In this document: piece by piece, positions 34,422-44,674 of the stretch
How the letters are laid out: every line of letters starts with the position of its first letter
Numbering within the stretch: the first letter of the stretch is position 1
NCBI RefSeq assembly: GCF_002019635.1
Contig: NZ_KV917371.1
Coordinates: forward strand, 1,904,001-1,968,000
From: Metabacillus halosaccharovorans
GTDB lineage: Bacteria > Bacillota > Bacilli > Bacillales > Bacillaceae
Length of the DNA stretch: 64,000 nucleotides
Direction of reading: 5' to 3'
Program-made: the position numbers and the translations under genes
The notes under the pieces: model-generated
Databases searched by the model: none
Told to the model about the DNA's origin: nothing
The model's input: the letters and a program-made list of their open reading frames with translations, nothing else

Positions 34422-35165
34422 ATGAATGAAAATACAAATAAGATCCCTAAAATTATCCATTATTGTTGGTTCGGAGGAAAAGAAAAGCCTGATATTGTGA
34501 AAAAATGTATAGAGAGCTGGGAAAGTCATTTATCAGGTTACGAAATTAGAGAATGGAATGAATATAATTTTGATATAGAAAGCAATATATATGTAAAAGA
34601 GGCTTATGAAGCTGGTAAATTTGCCTTTGTAAGTGATTATGCGAGAGTATATGCTCTCTTTAACTTTGGTGGTATATATTTAGATACAGATGTAGAGGTA
34701 TTTAAACCATTTGATGATCTATTACATAATGATTCGTTTTGGGGGTTTGAACAGGAAAACTATATTGCTACAAGTACGATAGGTACAAGGAAGGGAAATA
34801 AATTAATTCAGTTATTTTTAGATTCGTATAAAGAAAAGAATTTTATCAACGAAGATGGTAGTTACGATGATTTAACGAATGTAGCAATTGTTTCTGAGAT
34901 ATTAAAAAACAAGGGCCTAAAAATGAATGGTCAATATCAAGAAATAGAAGAGATAGGGACATTTTATCCCCAAACATACTTCTCTCCATATGATTATATA
35001 AACTGCAGAAAGTTTATTACTGATAATACGTATGCGATGCATCATTTCTATAAAAGTTGGTTATCACCAAAAACTAGGTTTAAAAGTAATGTAAAAACAA
35101 TAGTAGCTAGGGTAATAGGTGGAGATAATATTGCTAAAATCAGAAAAATAGTTTCAAAAGTTTAG
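34422..35165 (+). CDS. Capsule-type glycosyltransferase with DXD motif (Gly_transf_sug)
   Basis: About 247 aa, cytoplasmic, of the OCH1/TcdA-like sugar transferase group: IPKIIHYCWFGG at the N-terminus, FVSDYARVYALFNFGGIYLD, and the metal-binding DTD in YLDTDVEVF. Transfers an unknown sugar to the repeat unit. The ATG at 34422 follows GGGAGG by 14 bases, which is long; the frame is open 12 codons further upstream without a better site. Confidence 0.82.
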   Translation: MNENTNKIPKIIHYCWFGGKEKPDIVKKCIESWESHLSGYEIREWNEYNFDIESNIYVKEAYEAGKFAFVSDYARVYALFNFGGIYLDTDVEVFKPFDDLLHNDSFWGFEQENYIATSTIGTRKGNKLIQLFLDSYKEKNFINEDGSYDDLTNVAIVSEILKNKGLKMNGQYQEIEEIGTFYPQTYFSPYDYINCRKFITDNTYAMHHFYKSWLSPKTRFKSNVKTIVARVIGGDNIAKIRKIVSKV

Positions 35166-35173
35166 GAGAAAAT

Positions 35174-36364
35174 ATGAAAAAAATATTAATATCTTCTTTT
35201 GATATGGAAGTTGGCGGAGTAGAAAGAAGTCTAATTAGCATGCTTAACAATTTCGATTACGGAAACTACGCAGTTGATTTAATGTTATACAGACATCAAG
35301 GTGATTTTCTAGATTTAGTGTCTAATAAAGTGAATTTATTAGACGAAATTCCACAATACACAACGTATAGAAAATCAATAGGTGAAATTTTAAAAGAGAA
35401 ACAGTATTGTATAGGAGTTTCACGAATATTTTCTAAGATACACGCTGATCTTTTAGGAAAAATAAAAAAAATTGAAGAGTCAGGCTATTATCAAATGCAG
35501 CTAATATGGAAGTATGCTTTACCTTTACTTCCTAAGGTCGAGAAACAATACGATGTTGCGATTAGTTATTTATGGCCACATTATTTTATTGCTGAAAAGG
35601 TTAATGCCAAGAAAAAAATTGCGTGGATTCATACAGATTTTTCAACTGTTGAGACAGACATTCAAATGGATTTAAAAATGTGGAGGAAGTTTGACTATAT
35701 AGTTGCTGTGTCTGAGGCTTGCAAAATGGCATTCTTGAATAAATACGGTGAATTAGAAAATAAGGTAATTGTAATAGAAAATATTACATCTCCAGAATTC
35801 ATTAGAGAGATGGCTAATGAAAAAATTGATAATCCAATGATCGAGGATAATAGGTTTAAAATTGTTACAGTTGCCAGACTTTCACACGCTAAAGGAATAG
35901 ATCATGCAGTATGTGCTCTAAAAAAATTAAAAGAAAAAGGCTATCAGGATATTGCTTGGTATGTAGTGGGATATGGTGGAGATGAAGCTTTAATACAAGA
36001 TTTAATAAAAAAATCAAATCTAGAAGATAGCTTTATTTTATTAGGAAAAAAAACAAATCCATATCCATATATGAAGGAAGCTGATATCTATGTGCAGCCA
36101 TCTAGATATGAGGGAAAAGCGGTAACTGTAGGGGAAGCTCAGATACTATCGAAACCAGTTATGATTACAAATTATAGGACTGCAAAAAGCCAGGTAAAAG
36201 ATGGAGTAGATGGATATATTACTGAGTTATCAATCGACGGAATAGTTAGCGGTATCGAAAAGTTATATAATACCCCGGTTATGAGACAAGAGTTAATTAG
36301 CAATTGTATAAAAACGAATTATAGTAACAGTGTAGAGCTTAATAAATTATACAAAATATTATAG
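35174..36364 (+). CDS. Glycosyltransferase family 4 (paralogue 1 of 3)
   Basis: A 396-aa GT-B enzyme. N-terminus ILISSFDMEVGGVERSLISM; donor domain with VTVARLSHAKGIDHAV and IYVQPSRYEGKAVTVGEAQI. The latter closely resembles the matching stretches of the genes at 38623 and 39833, so the three are paralogues that arose by duplication and diverged. Good AGGAG site. Donor and acceptor are unknown. Confidence 0.85.
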   Translation: MKKILISSFDMEVGGVERSLISMLNNFDYGNYAVDLMLYRHQGDFLDLVSNKVNLLDEIPQYTTYRKSIGEILKEKQYCIGVSRIFSKIHADLLGKIKKIEESGYYQMQLIWKYALPLLPKVEKQYDVAISYLWPHYFIAEKVNAKKKIAWIHTDFSTVETDIQMDLKMWRKFDYIVAVSEACKMAFLNKYGELENKVIVIENITSPEFIREMANEKIDNPMIEDNRFKIVTVARLSHAKGIDHAVCALKKLKEKGYQDIAWYVVGYGGDEALIQDLIKKSNLEDSFILLGKKTNPYPYMKEADIYVQPSRYEGKAVTVGEAQILSKPVMITNYRTAKSQVKDGVDGYITELSIDGIVSGIEKLYNTPVMRQELISNCIKTNYSNSVELNKLYKIL

Positions 36365-36404
36365 TGAAAGAATAAGAGCTGCATCAGGTAAGGATGGATA
36401 TTAA

Positions 36405-37436
36405 ATGAGTACAAAAATAAGTGTCATTATCCCCGTTTATAATGCAGAGAAATACATTACTCAGTGCATCGAGTCACTTCTTAACCAGACACTTCAAGAA
36501 TGCGAATTCATCTTTATAGACGATGGTTCCACAGATAAAAGTAAACAAATCGTTGAAAATTATCAAAAGCTAGACGATCGTATAAAACTCTTAAGCCAGG
36601 AAAACCAAGGTGTGAGTATTGCTAGAAATGAAGGCTTACGTGTTGCTGACGGTGAATATATCGGATTTGTTGATGCTGATGATTTTATTGAAAAGACAAT
36701 GTATAAAACGCTTTATACTACAGCCAAAAGAAGTAATTATGATGTAATAATTTCAAATTACGAAAGTGAAATAGATGGACATAAGATTATTACGAAATAT
36801 CCATTTCCTATTGATACTACATTAACCAGGGGTTATATTCATCAAGAAATCTTACCATATTTTCTTAAAGAAGAAAATTTAAACACAGGGTGCAACAAGA
36901 TTTATAGAAATAAAATTATAAGAGAAAACAACCTAAATTTTCCAGAAAAAGTTCCTCTAGGAGAAGATGGCCTGTTTAATATCCTCTTTTTTAGTTACGC
37001 AAATACTTTGAAGTACATAGATTATACTGGATATTTCTATAGAGAAGTAGAGGGTAGCGCAACAAGAAACATAGCTGAAAGAGATTATTTTAAGAGGGCA
37101 ATAGAAGTATACAAAATGGAGTTGCCAACCATTTATGAAGAGTTACTTGAGAAGGAGATGATTTATAAGTTAAGGTCAACAAAGCTAATAAAAAGTGTAA
37201 TGGCTTATATACATATTTATTTTACACCTTCTAAAGAGCTTAGTTTTAGAACAAGATTTAGATATATAGGACGTATGATAAGTAATAAAGATGTTAGAAA
37301 AGCTTTGATAATCTGTTATGGAGAATTGAATAATACTACAGGAAGATATGACAAATGCATTTTAAATCTTATTAAACTAAAATCTACGATTGGTCTATAT
37401 TGTGTTACTTCATATAGTAGGTTTAGAAATACATAA
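36405..37436 (+). CDS. Glycosyltransferase family 2 (EpsJ-like)
   Basis: A 343-aa GT-A enzyme: ISVIIPVYNAEKYITQCIES, IDDGSTDKS, the metal site GFVDADDFIE and GCNKIYRNKII with the catalytic-loop acid in PLGEDGLFN. Length and motifs match the EpsJ/EpsH-type transferases of Bacillus eps operons, but I cannot say which sugar it moves. The basic C-terminal half probably associates with the membrane. Confidence 0.85.
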   Translation: MSTKISVIIPVYNAEKYITQCIESLLNQTLQECEFIFIDDGSTDKSKQIVENYQKLDDRIKLLSQENQGVSIARNEGLRVADGEYIGFVDADDFIEKTMYKTLYTTAKRSNYDVIISNYESEIDGHKIITKYPFPIDTTLTRGYIHQEILPYFLKEENLNTGCNKIYRNKIIRENNLNFPEKVPLGEDGLFNILFFSYANTLKYIDYTGYFYREVEGSATRNIAERDYFKRAIEVYKMELPTIYEELLEKEMIYKLRSTKLIKSVMAYIHIYFTPSKELSFRTRFRYIGRMISNKDVRKALIICYGELNNTTGRYDKCILNLIKLKSTIGLYCVTSYSRFRNT

Positions 37437-37451
37437 TATTGGAGGATTAGC

Positions 37452-38612
37452 ATGAAGGTCATGATGTTTGCACATGAAGGTAGTCTCAATAGAGGTTGTG
37501 AAGCAATCGTTCGTTCATCAACGGACATAATTAAAGAAAAAGTAAGTGGGGCAAAGGTATATTTAGCATCAGGAAGACCGGAAACTGATGAGATTATAAC
37601 CAAATTAGATGGAATATTGGATGGTTCCAAAAGTGCGATGAAGAAGTATTCATATGATTGGTGGATATCTTCATTTAAAGTAAAGTTATTTAAAGATGAA
37701 TCTTATTCGTTAGGAAAAATTCATCATAATATAATAAAGCACATAGATGATATGGATGTTTATTTATCCATTGGTGGAGATAACTATTGCTATGGAGAGC
37801 AACCGGGATGGTATGAAATTGATAGAAGAGTAAAGTCAAAAGGAAAGAAATTAGTTCTTTGGGGATGTTCTATTGGAAAAGAAGATATATCCGAAAGAAA
37901 GTTGGAAGACCTCAAATTATTTGATTTAATTTTAGCCCGAGAAACCCTTACATATCAAATGTTGATAAGCAAAGGGCTTACTAATGTTAAATTATGTGCA
38001 GATCCTGCATTTACGATGGAAAAGGAAGAGTTAGACCTACCAGAAGGCTGGCAAGAAGGGAATACAGTTGGTTTAAATTTTAGTCCTCTTGTATGGAAGA
38101 GAAACAAAAATTCTCAAACTGCAGTAAGCGACCTAATAAATCATATACTAGATACCACTACCATGACGATAGCTCTTACACCTCATGTAATTGATGAAGG
38201 AAATAATGATTATGAAATTCTTTATAAATATTATGAAGAATTTAAAAAAACGGGAAGAGTAGTCATATTACCAGATCATTTAAATGCAATGCAATATAAA
38301 GGCTATATAGCAAGGATGAGATTTTTTATCGGTGCTAGAACTCATGCAACCATTGCAGCTTATTCAAATTATATTCCAACGATGGTGTTAGGATATAGTG
38401 TGAAATCAAAAGGAATAGCAAAAGATCTTTTAGGAGAAGAAAAATTAGTGTTGGGTATTGAAGAAATTTCGAATAGTAATAAGCTAAAAAAATCATTTGA
38501 TGAAATGATAGGAGAAGAAGAAGAAATAAAACAAAAGTTACAACAAACCATTCCTGCTATTAAAAAGATGTCATACAAGTCAGTTGAATATCTTAATGAG
38601 TTAGTGAAGTAG
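37452..38612 (+). CDS. Polysaccharide pyruvyl transferase family protein
   Basis: A 386-aa protein of the CsaB/WcaK group, which adds ketal-linked pyruvate to polysaccharide sugars using phosphoenolpyruvate. The N-terminal GSLNRGCEAIVRSS (G-N-x-G-D/C-type motif), SIGGDNYCYG, and the C-terminal GARTHATIAAYSNYIPTMVLGYSVK stretch with the conserved His are visible. B. subtilis eps has two such genes (epsI and epsO). Pyruvylation would give the polymer negative charge. Confidence 0.85.
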   Translation: MKVMMFAHEGSLNRGCEAIVRSSTDIIKEKVSGAKVYLASGRPETDEIITKLDGILDGSKSAMKKYSYDWWISSFKVKLFKDESYSLGKIHHNIIKHIDDMDVYLSIGGDNYCYGEQPGWYEIDRRVKSKGKKLVLWGCSIGKEDISERKLEDLKLFDLILARETLTYQMLISKGLTNVKLCADPAFTMEKEELDLPEGWQEGNTVGLNFSPLVWKRNKNSQTAVSDLINHILDTTTMTIALTPHVIDEGNNDYEILYKYYEEFKKTGRVVILPDHLNAMQYKGYIARMRFFIGARTHATIAAYSNYIPTMVLGYSVKSKGIAKDLLGEEKLVLGIEEISNSNKLKKSFDEMIGEEEEIKQKLQQTIPAIKKMSYKSVEYLNELVK

Positions 38613-38622
38613 ACTGAGAAAT

Positions 38623-39819
38623 ATGATGAAGAAAAAAAATATCTTATTTGTTATGCCTAGTCTATCCGCAGGCGGTGGAGAGAAAAGTTTAATAAATTTA
38701 TTATCACAAATTAATTTTGATTTATATAATGTAGATTTGTTTCTATTTAGTAAAAGCGGAGAATTTTTCACTTTGCTGCCAAAAGAAGTAAATGTAATAG
38801 ATCCTAAAGTAAATCATCTTATTTTTACTACAACCCTAATAAAATCTGTGAAGAGCTTTTTGAAAAATAAAAAATATCAACTAGCATATTCCAGGATTAT
38901 GTTCACATTCAAAAATCGAACAATAAAGAATTCTGCTATTTCAGAACAATACTCTTGGAAGTATCTAAGTGCATCCTTTGATATTCTAGAGAAAGAGTAT
39001 GATGTAGCAATAGGGTATCTTGAAAAGTCATCTATTTATTTTGTTGTAGATAGAGTAAAATCCAAAAAGAAGATTGGGTGGATCCATACTAACTATGCAA
39101 ATTCTGGAATGGATAATAGATATGATACCCCCTACTTTAAACAGCTGGACAATATTGTTACAGTATCTCAAGAATGTGCCAATGCATTAAAAGATAATTT
39201 TCCAACCTTAACGAATAAAATTAAAGTGATATTTAATATTATATCACCCAAAGTAATAAAAACATTGTCAAAAGAAGATATACAAGATTCCTATTTATTT
39301 GAAGAAGGATATATTAATATTGTTACTGTTGCAAGATTAAGTGAAGAAAAAGGAATAGATCAAGCAATCAAATCGTGCAAAATACTAGTTAACAAAGGCT
39401 ACAAAATAAAATGGTATGTAATAGGTGAAGGGAACCAGAGAGAAAAATTAGAACAACTAATCACTATAAATGACTTAAATAATCATTTTATATTATTAGG
39501 TATAAGAGAAAATCCCTATCCTTATATAAAAAGAGCTGATATATATGTCCAACCCTCAAAATATGAAGGGAAATCTATTGCGATTGATGAAGCCAAGATT
39601 CTTAAAAAGCCTATAATTGTTACAAATTTTAAGACAGCGAAGGACCAAATTGTTTGTGGGGTAAATGGCTTAATTGTGGAAATGAGTGAGGAATGTATAT
39701 CACTAGGTATTGAAAAATTAATAAAGGAAGTAGAAATTAAAGAAAAACTAAAAAATAATTTAGCAAATGAAAATTTAGGAACTGAGGAAGAAATTGATAA
39801 GATATATACAATGTTATAG
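38623..39819 (+). CDS. Glycosyltransferase family 4 (paralogue 2 of 3)
   Basis: A 398-aa GT-B enzyme, starting LFVMPSLSAGGGEKSLINLL, with VTVARLSEEKGIDQAIK and IYVQPSKYEGKSIAIDEAKIL. It is nearest to the next gene in motif sequence. The ribosome site before the ATG pair 38623/38626 is weak. The base composition is very AT-rich, as in the rest of the variable tail. Confidence 0.84.
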   Translation: MMKKKNILFVMPSLSAGGGEKSLINLLSQINFDLYNVDLFLFSKSGEFFTLLPKEVNVIDPKVNHLIFTTTLIKSVKSFLKNKKYQLAYSRIMFTFKNRTIKNSAISEQYSWKYLSASFDILEKEYDVAIGYLEKSSIYFVVDRVKSKKKIGWIHTNYANSGMDNRYDTPYFKQLDNIVTVSQECANALKDNFPTLTNKIKVIFNIISPKVIKTLSKEDIQDSYLFEEGYINIVTVARLSEEKGIDQAIKSCKILVNKGYKIKWYVIGEGNQREKLEQLITINDLNNHFILLGIRENPYPYIKRADIYVQPSKYEGKSIAIDEAKILKKPIIVTNFKTAKDQIVCGVNGLIVEMSEECISLGIEKLIKEVEIKEKLKNNLANENLGTEEEIDKIYTML

Positions 39820-39832
39820 GAGGTGATAGGTA

Positions 39833-41020
39833 ATGAAGAAAAATATATTATTTGTAATAAACAATTTAAATTGTGGCGGTGCAGAAAAAGCTCTTATTTC
39901 TTTGTTAGAAACTTTTGATTATTCTATGTATAATGTTGATTTGTTCTTATTTAAGCATGAAGGTTTATTTTTTAACAAAATACCTAAACAAGTAAACTTA
40001 CTTGCAGAACCGTATGAGTATCAGTATTTTGATATGTCAATAAAAACAGCTATCAAAGACAGTATAAAAAAGGGAAGAACTGATATTGCTATTTCAAGAG
40101 TATGTGCTGGATATATATTTAATGTAGAAAAAAATAGAGCAAGATGTGAACAACGGGTATGGAAATATATATCTAGATCTTTAAAAACTATTAATAAGCG
40201 ATACGACGTGGCAATTGGATATCTTGAAAAGAATCCAGTTTATTTTTGTATAGACAAAGTTAACGCTAATAAAAAGATAGGATTTATTCATAATGATTAT
40301 GATAAATTGGGAATGGATCCTGAAGTTGATCTTCAATATTTTGAAAAACTAGATACAATTGTAACTGTTTCTGAAGAATGTTCTAAGGTTCTAAAACAAA
40401 GATTTCCGATATATAAGCAAAAGGTACATGTAATGCATAACATTGTATCTCCTAATGTAATCCATAAAATGTCTTTAGAACCATTTAATTTTAAAGAAAA
40501 AGGAATTAAGTTAGTTTCTGTTGGAAGATTGAATCATCAGAAAGGATTTGAAATGGCCATAGAAGCGTGTAAATACTTAATTGAAAGTGGATATGATGTA
40601 AAGTGGTATGTCATTGGAGAAGGACAAGATAGATTGAAATTAGAACAGAAGATAGAAGAAAATGATCTCCAAGAAATTTTTATCCTTCTAGGAATGAAAG
40701 AAAATCCATATCCATATATAAGAGAAGCAGATATTTATGTTCAGCCTTCAAGATTTGAAGGGAAATCCATAGCAATAGATGAGGCGAGAATACTTCATAA
40801 GCCAATCGTTGTAACAAACTTTAGCACAGCTACTGATCAAATTCAAAATGAAGAGAATGGATTAATTGTAGATATGGATGCTCAATCTATTTTTAAAGGT
40901 ATTAAAAGATTAATCGATGATAAAGAACTAAGGAAAAACATGATAGAAAGTTTAACAAATGAAAGCCAAGGAACTGAGACAGAAATACAAAAATTATACG
41001 AATTAATGAGAGTAGTATAG
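39833..41020 (+). CDS. Glycosyltransferase family 4 (paralogue 3 of 3)
   Basis: A 395-aa GT-B enzyme, starting ILFVINNLNCGGAEKALISL, with VSVGRLNHQKGFEMAIE and IYVQPSRFEGKSIAIDEARI. It is adjacent to its closest paralogue (13 bases away, AGGAGGTGATAGG site), as expected for a tandem duplication. The acceptor sugar probably differs from that of its sister, otherwise both would be redundant. Confidence 0.85.
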   Translation: MKKNILFVINNLNCGGAEKALISLLETFDYSMYNVDLFLFKHEGLFFNKIPKQVNLLAEPYEYQYFDMSIKTAIKDSIKKGRTDIAISRVCAGYIFNVEKNRARCEQRVWKYISRSLKTINKRYDVAIGYLEKNPVYFCIDKVNANKKIGFIHNDYDKLGMDPEVDLQYFEKLDTIVTVSEECSKVLKQRFPIYKQKVHVMHNIVSPNVIHKMSLEPFNFKEKGIKLVSVGRLNHQKGFEMAIEACKYLIESGYDVKWYVIGEGQDRLKLEQKIEENDLQEIFILLGMKENPYPYIREADIYVQPSRFEGKSIAIDEARILHKPIVVTNFSTATDQIQNEENGLIVDMDAQSIFKGIKRLIDDKELRKNMIESLTNESQGTETEIQKLYELMRVV

Positions 41021-41037
41021 ATAAGAGGTGCAAATAT

Positions 41038-42243
41038 TTGTATATTCAGATTGTTGGATTAATAGTAATCATATTATTCATTTTAATCATTTTGATTGAT
41101 GTCGTACCTCTTTTGAAAGATTGGGTGAATCGGATTCATATTGGAAGGTATAATGATAAGCAATTGTGGAATCAATCAATCACCAATAAAGGTATAGAAT
41201 GGTTAAACAAAACACCAAAGATTAAGGTTACCGATAATACAAGGCTAGTTATTATAGATATGTTAAAAGGGAATTATACGAAAAGTGCCATACAGCACTG
41301 GCAAGAAGCTGGATTATTACTAGGATTAACAGCGTATTTGAAAAATGACGATGACGAAAATGTGCAAAAAGAGATTATGAAATTTTTAAAATCAAAATTT
41401 GATCATAATGGACAATGGTTAAATAAGCCTCAACATGTAGATGGTGCTATATTAGCCTATGCAGTTATGAAGCTGGATTTCATAGAGAAAGATACATATA
41501 GAAAAGCACTTGATTATACATGGGAATTAATTAAAGAGCATATAGGTGAAGATGGAACAGTAGGATATAGAAAGTCTATGCAAAGCTACAGATATGTAGA
41601 TACCATAGGTTTTATATGTCCTTTTTTAATTGCTTATGGAGTTAGATACAAAAATGATGAATGTATTGATTTAGCAGTTAAGCAAATAAAAATGTATGAA
41701 CAATATGGTATGTTGGAAAATAAATTTATACCGAGCCATGCTTATAAAATAGAAAACAAGTTACCACTTGGTCTATATGGTTGGGGTAGAGGTCTTGGTT
41801 GGTACGCAATTGGTCTGATAGATTCATGGCGAGAACTTCCAAATAATCACAATTATAAAGCTGTTCTGGAAGAAAGCGTTAAGAACTTTGCTAAAGTTGC
41901 TAGAAGTTTTCAACAGGAGAATGGAAGTTGGAATTGGACTGTAACGAGAAAGGAATCACGACCCGACTCTTCTACAACAGCTACATTAGGTTGGTTTATG
42001 TTAAATTCTGCGAATATAGAAGAGATTTCGAAAGAGTGTTTAACTAGCGCAGAAAAAGCAATAAGTTACTTAATGAAAGTAACACGAAGAACTGGAACTG
42101 TAGATTTCTCTCAAGGTGATACAAAAGACATCGGGGTATATTCTATGTTGTTTAATATTTTGCCATTTACTCAGGGATTTTCAATAAGATTAATTAATTA
42201 TGTAGCTCTTCTTGGAAAAGTAAACAAAAAGGTAGTGGAATAA
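41038..42243 (+). CDS. Membrane-anchored GH88/GH105-like glycoside hydrolase
   Basis: A 401-aa protein with one N-terminal membrane helix (about residues 4-24) and an (alpha/alpha)6-barrel domain. HWQEAGLLLGLTAY, PQHVDGAILAYAVMKL, RYVDTIGFICPFLIAYG and LYGWGRGLGWYAIGLID are typical of unsaturated uronyl hydrolases (YteR type), the Asp in YVDTIG being the likely general acid. It starts at TTG with an AGAGGTG site. It would face outward and trim or remodel the polymer, or may act as a modifier rather than a hydrolase. Confidence 0.75.
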   Translation: MYIQIVGLIVIILFILIILIDVVPLLKDWVNRIHIGRYNDKQLWNQSITNKGIEWLNKTPKIKVTDNTRLVIIDMLKGNYTKSAIQHWQEAGLLLGLTAYLKNDDDENVQKEIMKFLKSKFDHNGQWLNKPQHVDGAILAYAVMKLDFIEKDTYRKALDYTWELIKEHIGEDGTVGYRKSMQSYRYVDTIGFICPFLIAYGVRYKNDECIDLAVKQIKMYEQYGMLENKFIPSHAYKIENKLPLGLYGWGRGLGWYAIGLIDSWRELPNNHNYKAVLEESVKNFAKVARSFQQENGSWNWTVTRKESRPDSSTTATLGWFMLNSANIEEISKECLTSAEKAISYLMKVTRRTGTVDFSQGDTKDIGVYSMLFNILPFTQGFSIRLINYVALLGKVNKKVVE

Positions 42244-42364
42244 GTGAGTAAATTAATATGTAAGGTACATATTTCAAGCAAAAAAGACTAAAAATTAAGA
42301 TTTAAGATATCAACTGAAGGAATGCTATTTTACTATGATGAAAAAAGATTATAGGTGATTAAAC

Positions 42365-42910
42365 ATGATGAGAAGGATAATTACATCAATAAAGGCAAGA
42401 GTTAATAATAAATTAAATCCAAAATCAGAGTTGGATTTATTAAGAGAAAGAGGATTAATTCACGGGAGTAATTTCAATTTCTTCAACAGTCATATAGATT
42501 ATGGTCATTGTTGGCTAGTTGAGATTGGAAATGATGTAACTATTACTAATAGTACTATTTTAGCACATGATGCAAGCACAAAATTGCATTTTGGTAAATC
42601 AAAAATAGGAAAAGTAAAGATTGGGGATAGAGTATTTATTGGGTACAATAGTATTATTTTATGCAATGTTAGAATTGGCAATGATGTCATAGTGGCCGCT
42701 GGTTCAATTGTCACTAAAGATATACCCGATGATAGTATAGTTGCAGGGAATCCCGCCAAGATAATTAGAAAGACATCAGATTACTTAAAAAAACACGAAG
42801 AATTTATGAAAGTTAAGCCTATATATGATACATACTGGCCTAATAAAACCCAAGGACAAATAGAAAAAATCAAAAAGGAACTAGAATATGATTTTGGATA
42901 TGATGAATAA
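42365..42910 (+). CDS. Hexapeptide-repeat O-acetyltransferase
   Basis: A 181-aa enzyme of the left-handed beta-helix acyltransferase family (CatB/LbetaH). Hexapeptide repeats run from about residue 55 (VEIGNDVTITNSTILAHDAS, then KIGKVKIGDRVFIG, IRIGNDVIVAAGSIVTKD); the probable catalytic His is in ILAHDAS. It likely acetylates a sugar of the repeat unit. Separated from the hydrolase gene by 121 bases, with a weak GGTGATTAAAC site. Confidence 0.85.
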   Translation: MMRRIITSIKARVNNKLNPKSELDLLRERGLIHGSNFNFFNSHIDYGHCWLVEIGNDVTITNSTILAHDASTKLHFGKSKIGKVKIGDRVFIGYNSIILCNVRIGNDVIVAAGSIVTKDIPDDSIVAGNPAKIIRKTSDYLKKHEEFMKVKPIYDTYWPNKTQGQIEKIKKELEYDFGYDE

Positions 42911-43030
42911 ATAATAGTAAACAGTCATAGAAAATTCATTTTAAGATGATAATAGGTTAGAGTATCCCAAACTCTCACACTATGTAGTTCTAGCCTACAG
43001 ACTTGGGAAAATGTATAAGAGGGGATTAGA

Positions 43031-44575
43031 GTGAGAGTAAAAAATTCTATTCTTAATATATCTGCTGGGATTGGAAGTCAAATCATTATTACAGCATTAA
43101 GTTTTGTTTCAAGAACAGTATTTATTAATAGTTTAGGTATTGAGTATCTAGGAATAAATGGACTGTTGACAAATATTCTTGCAATGTTGACATTGGCAGA
43201 AGCTGGTATAGGGACTAGTATCATGTACAGCCTTTATAAGCCAGTAGCAGAAAATAATCAACTAAAAATTAATGTACTTATTAAGTTCTATCGAAAAGCA
43301 TATATGATTATAGCTCTAATCGTATTATTACTTGGATTAGCGCTTATGCCTTTTCTTGGATATTTTATTAAGGATTCAAGCGTTGAACATATTTATTTAA
43401 TTTATAGCATCTTTTTATTTAATACAGTATTACCCTATTTATATGTACATAAAAACTCGTTTTTAAACGTTTGCCAAAAAGGCTACATTGTTACAGGTAT
43501 ATATTCTGTATCAGCAATTGTAACTACTATTCTTAAAATAGGAATCTTAAAGTATACAGGTAACTACATTTTATACCTAATAATAGATAGCACAATAACA
43601 ATTATTACAACCATTATACTAACCACTATAGTTAATAAAATGTATCCATTTTTAAGAAATAAAGTGACAGAAAAATTAGATAGTGAAACAAAAAGTAATA
43701 TTACTAAAAATGTAAAAGCTATTGTTTTGCAAAATATAGGAAATTACTTAGTGTTTGGTACTGATAATATTTTAATTTCTTCCTTTGTTAGTGTTGCTGC
43801 TGTAGGACTATATTCAAATTACAATATGTTAATTGAAATATGTAGAACGTTTATAAATCAAATATTTAATAATATCTACCATAGTGTAGGTAATTTAGTG
43901 GCAAATGAAAATGTTGATAAAGTTTATAGTGTTTATAAAGTATATATGTTACTTAACTTTTGGTTATATTCCATTTTTACAATTGTTTTATTAAATACGG
44001 TTGAACCATTTATTAAGTTATGGATTGGTTCAGAGTTTATTATGAGTAACGGTGTAACGATTGTGTTAATGATTATTTTTTATGAAAGAGGAATGAGAAA
44101 TTCAATAAGTACAGTCAAAACTACATCTGGTATCTTCTATGAAGATCGATATGCACCTTTAATTCAGGCGGCTATAAATCTAATTATTTCAATTGTATTA
44201 GTTCAATATATTGGAATAGTGGGTGTTTTTATTGGAACCCTTATAAGTGCGTTGGCTGTTCCATTCTGGACGACTCCTTATTTAGTATATAAAAAAGTTT
44301 TCCATAAGTCTGTTTTAAATTATTTTATAAAATATGCGTATTACGTTGTTATTGGGGTAGCAACTTACTTACTTACAAGTATGGCTAGTAGCTTTATTGT
44401 AGCAGATAATTTTTTGAAATTAATATTAATTGGTTTTATTAGTTTTATTGTTCCAAATTTAATCTATGTAGGTATCTTCTTGAAAACAGATGAGTATAAA
44501 TACATGTTTGGAATTGTAAGGATATTAATGGGGAAATTCACGAATAAATCTAAGCTAAATCAAACAAGTGCATGA
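43031..44575 (+). CDS. Wzx-type polysaccharide flippase
   Basis: A 514-aa polytopic membrane protein of the polysaccharide transporter (MATE/MOP) family with about 12-14 membrane segments. The N-terminus NISAGIGSQIIITALSFVSR and the following FINSLGIEYLGINGL motif are typical. It moves the lipid-linked repeat to the outer face for EpsG. In the operon it plays the role of EpsK. GTG start with a GAGGGGA site. The 120 bases before it contain short hairpins but no convincing terminator. Confidence 0.88.
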   Translation: MRVKNSILNISAGIGSQIIITALSFVSRTVFINSLGIEYLGINGLLTNILAMLTLAEAGIGTSIMYSLYKPVAENNQLKINVLIKFYRKAYMIIALIVLLLGLALMPFLGYFIKDSSVEHIYLIYSIFLFNTVLPYLYVHKNSFLNVCQKGYIVTGIYSVSAIVTTILKIGILKYTGNYILYLIIDSTITIITTIILTTIVNKMYPFLRNKVTEKLDSETKSNITKNVKAIVLQNIGNYLVFGTDNILISSFVSVAAVGLYSNYNMLIEICRTFINQIFNNIYHSVGNLVANENVDKVYSVYKVYMLLNFWLYSIFTIVLLNTVEPFIKLWIGSEFIMSNGVTIVLMIIFYERGMRNSISTVKTTSGIFYEDRYAPLIQAAINLIISIVLVQYIGIVGVFIGTLISALAVPFWTTPYLVYKKVFHKSVLNYFIKYAYYVVIGVATYLLTSMASSFIVADNFLKLILIGFISFIVPNLIYVGIFLKTDEYKYMFGIVRILMGKFTNKSKLNQTSA

Positions 44576-44674
44576 AGGTTTGATAAAATGTATTTGAAAT
44601 ATGTTGCCAGTTAGAAATTCTGTTTTAATAAAATATTTAGATATTAATATTATTACAAAGAACTGGAGGGAGTA

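Noticed and set aside
42911-43030. Riboswitch or terminator before the flippase gene
   Set aside because: Short complementary pieces (TCCCAA with TTGGGA) exist, but no known riboswitch core or T run.
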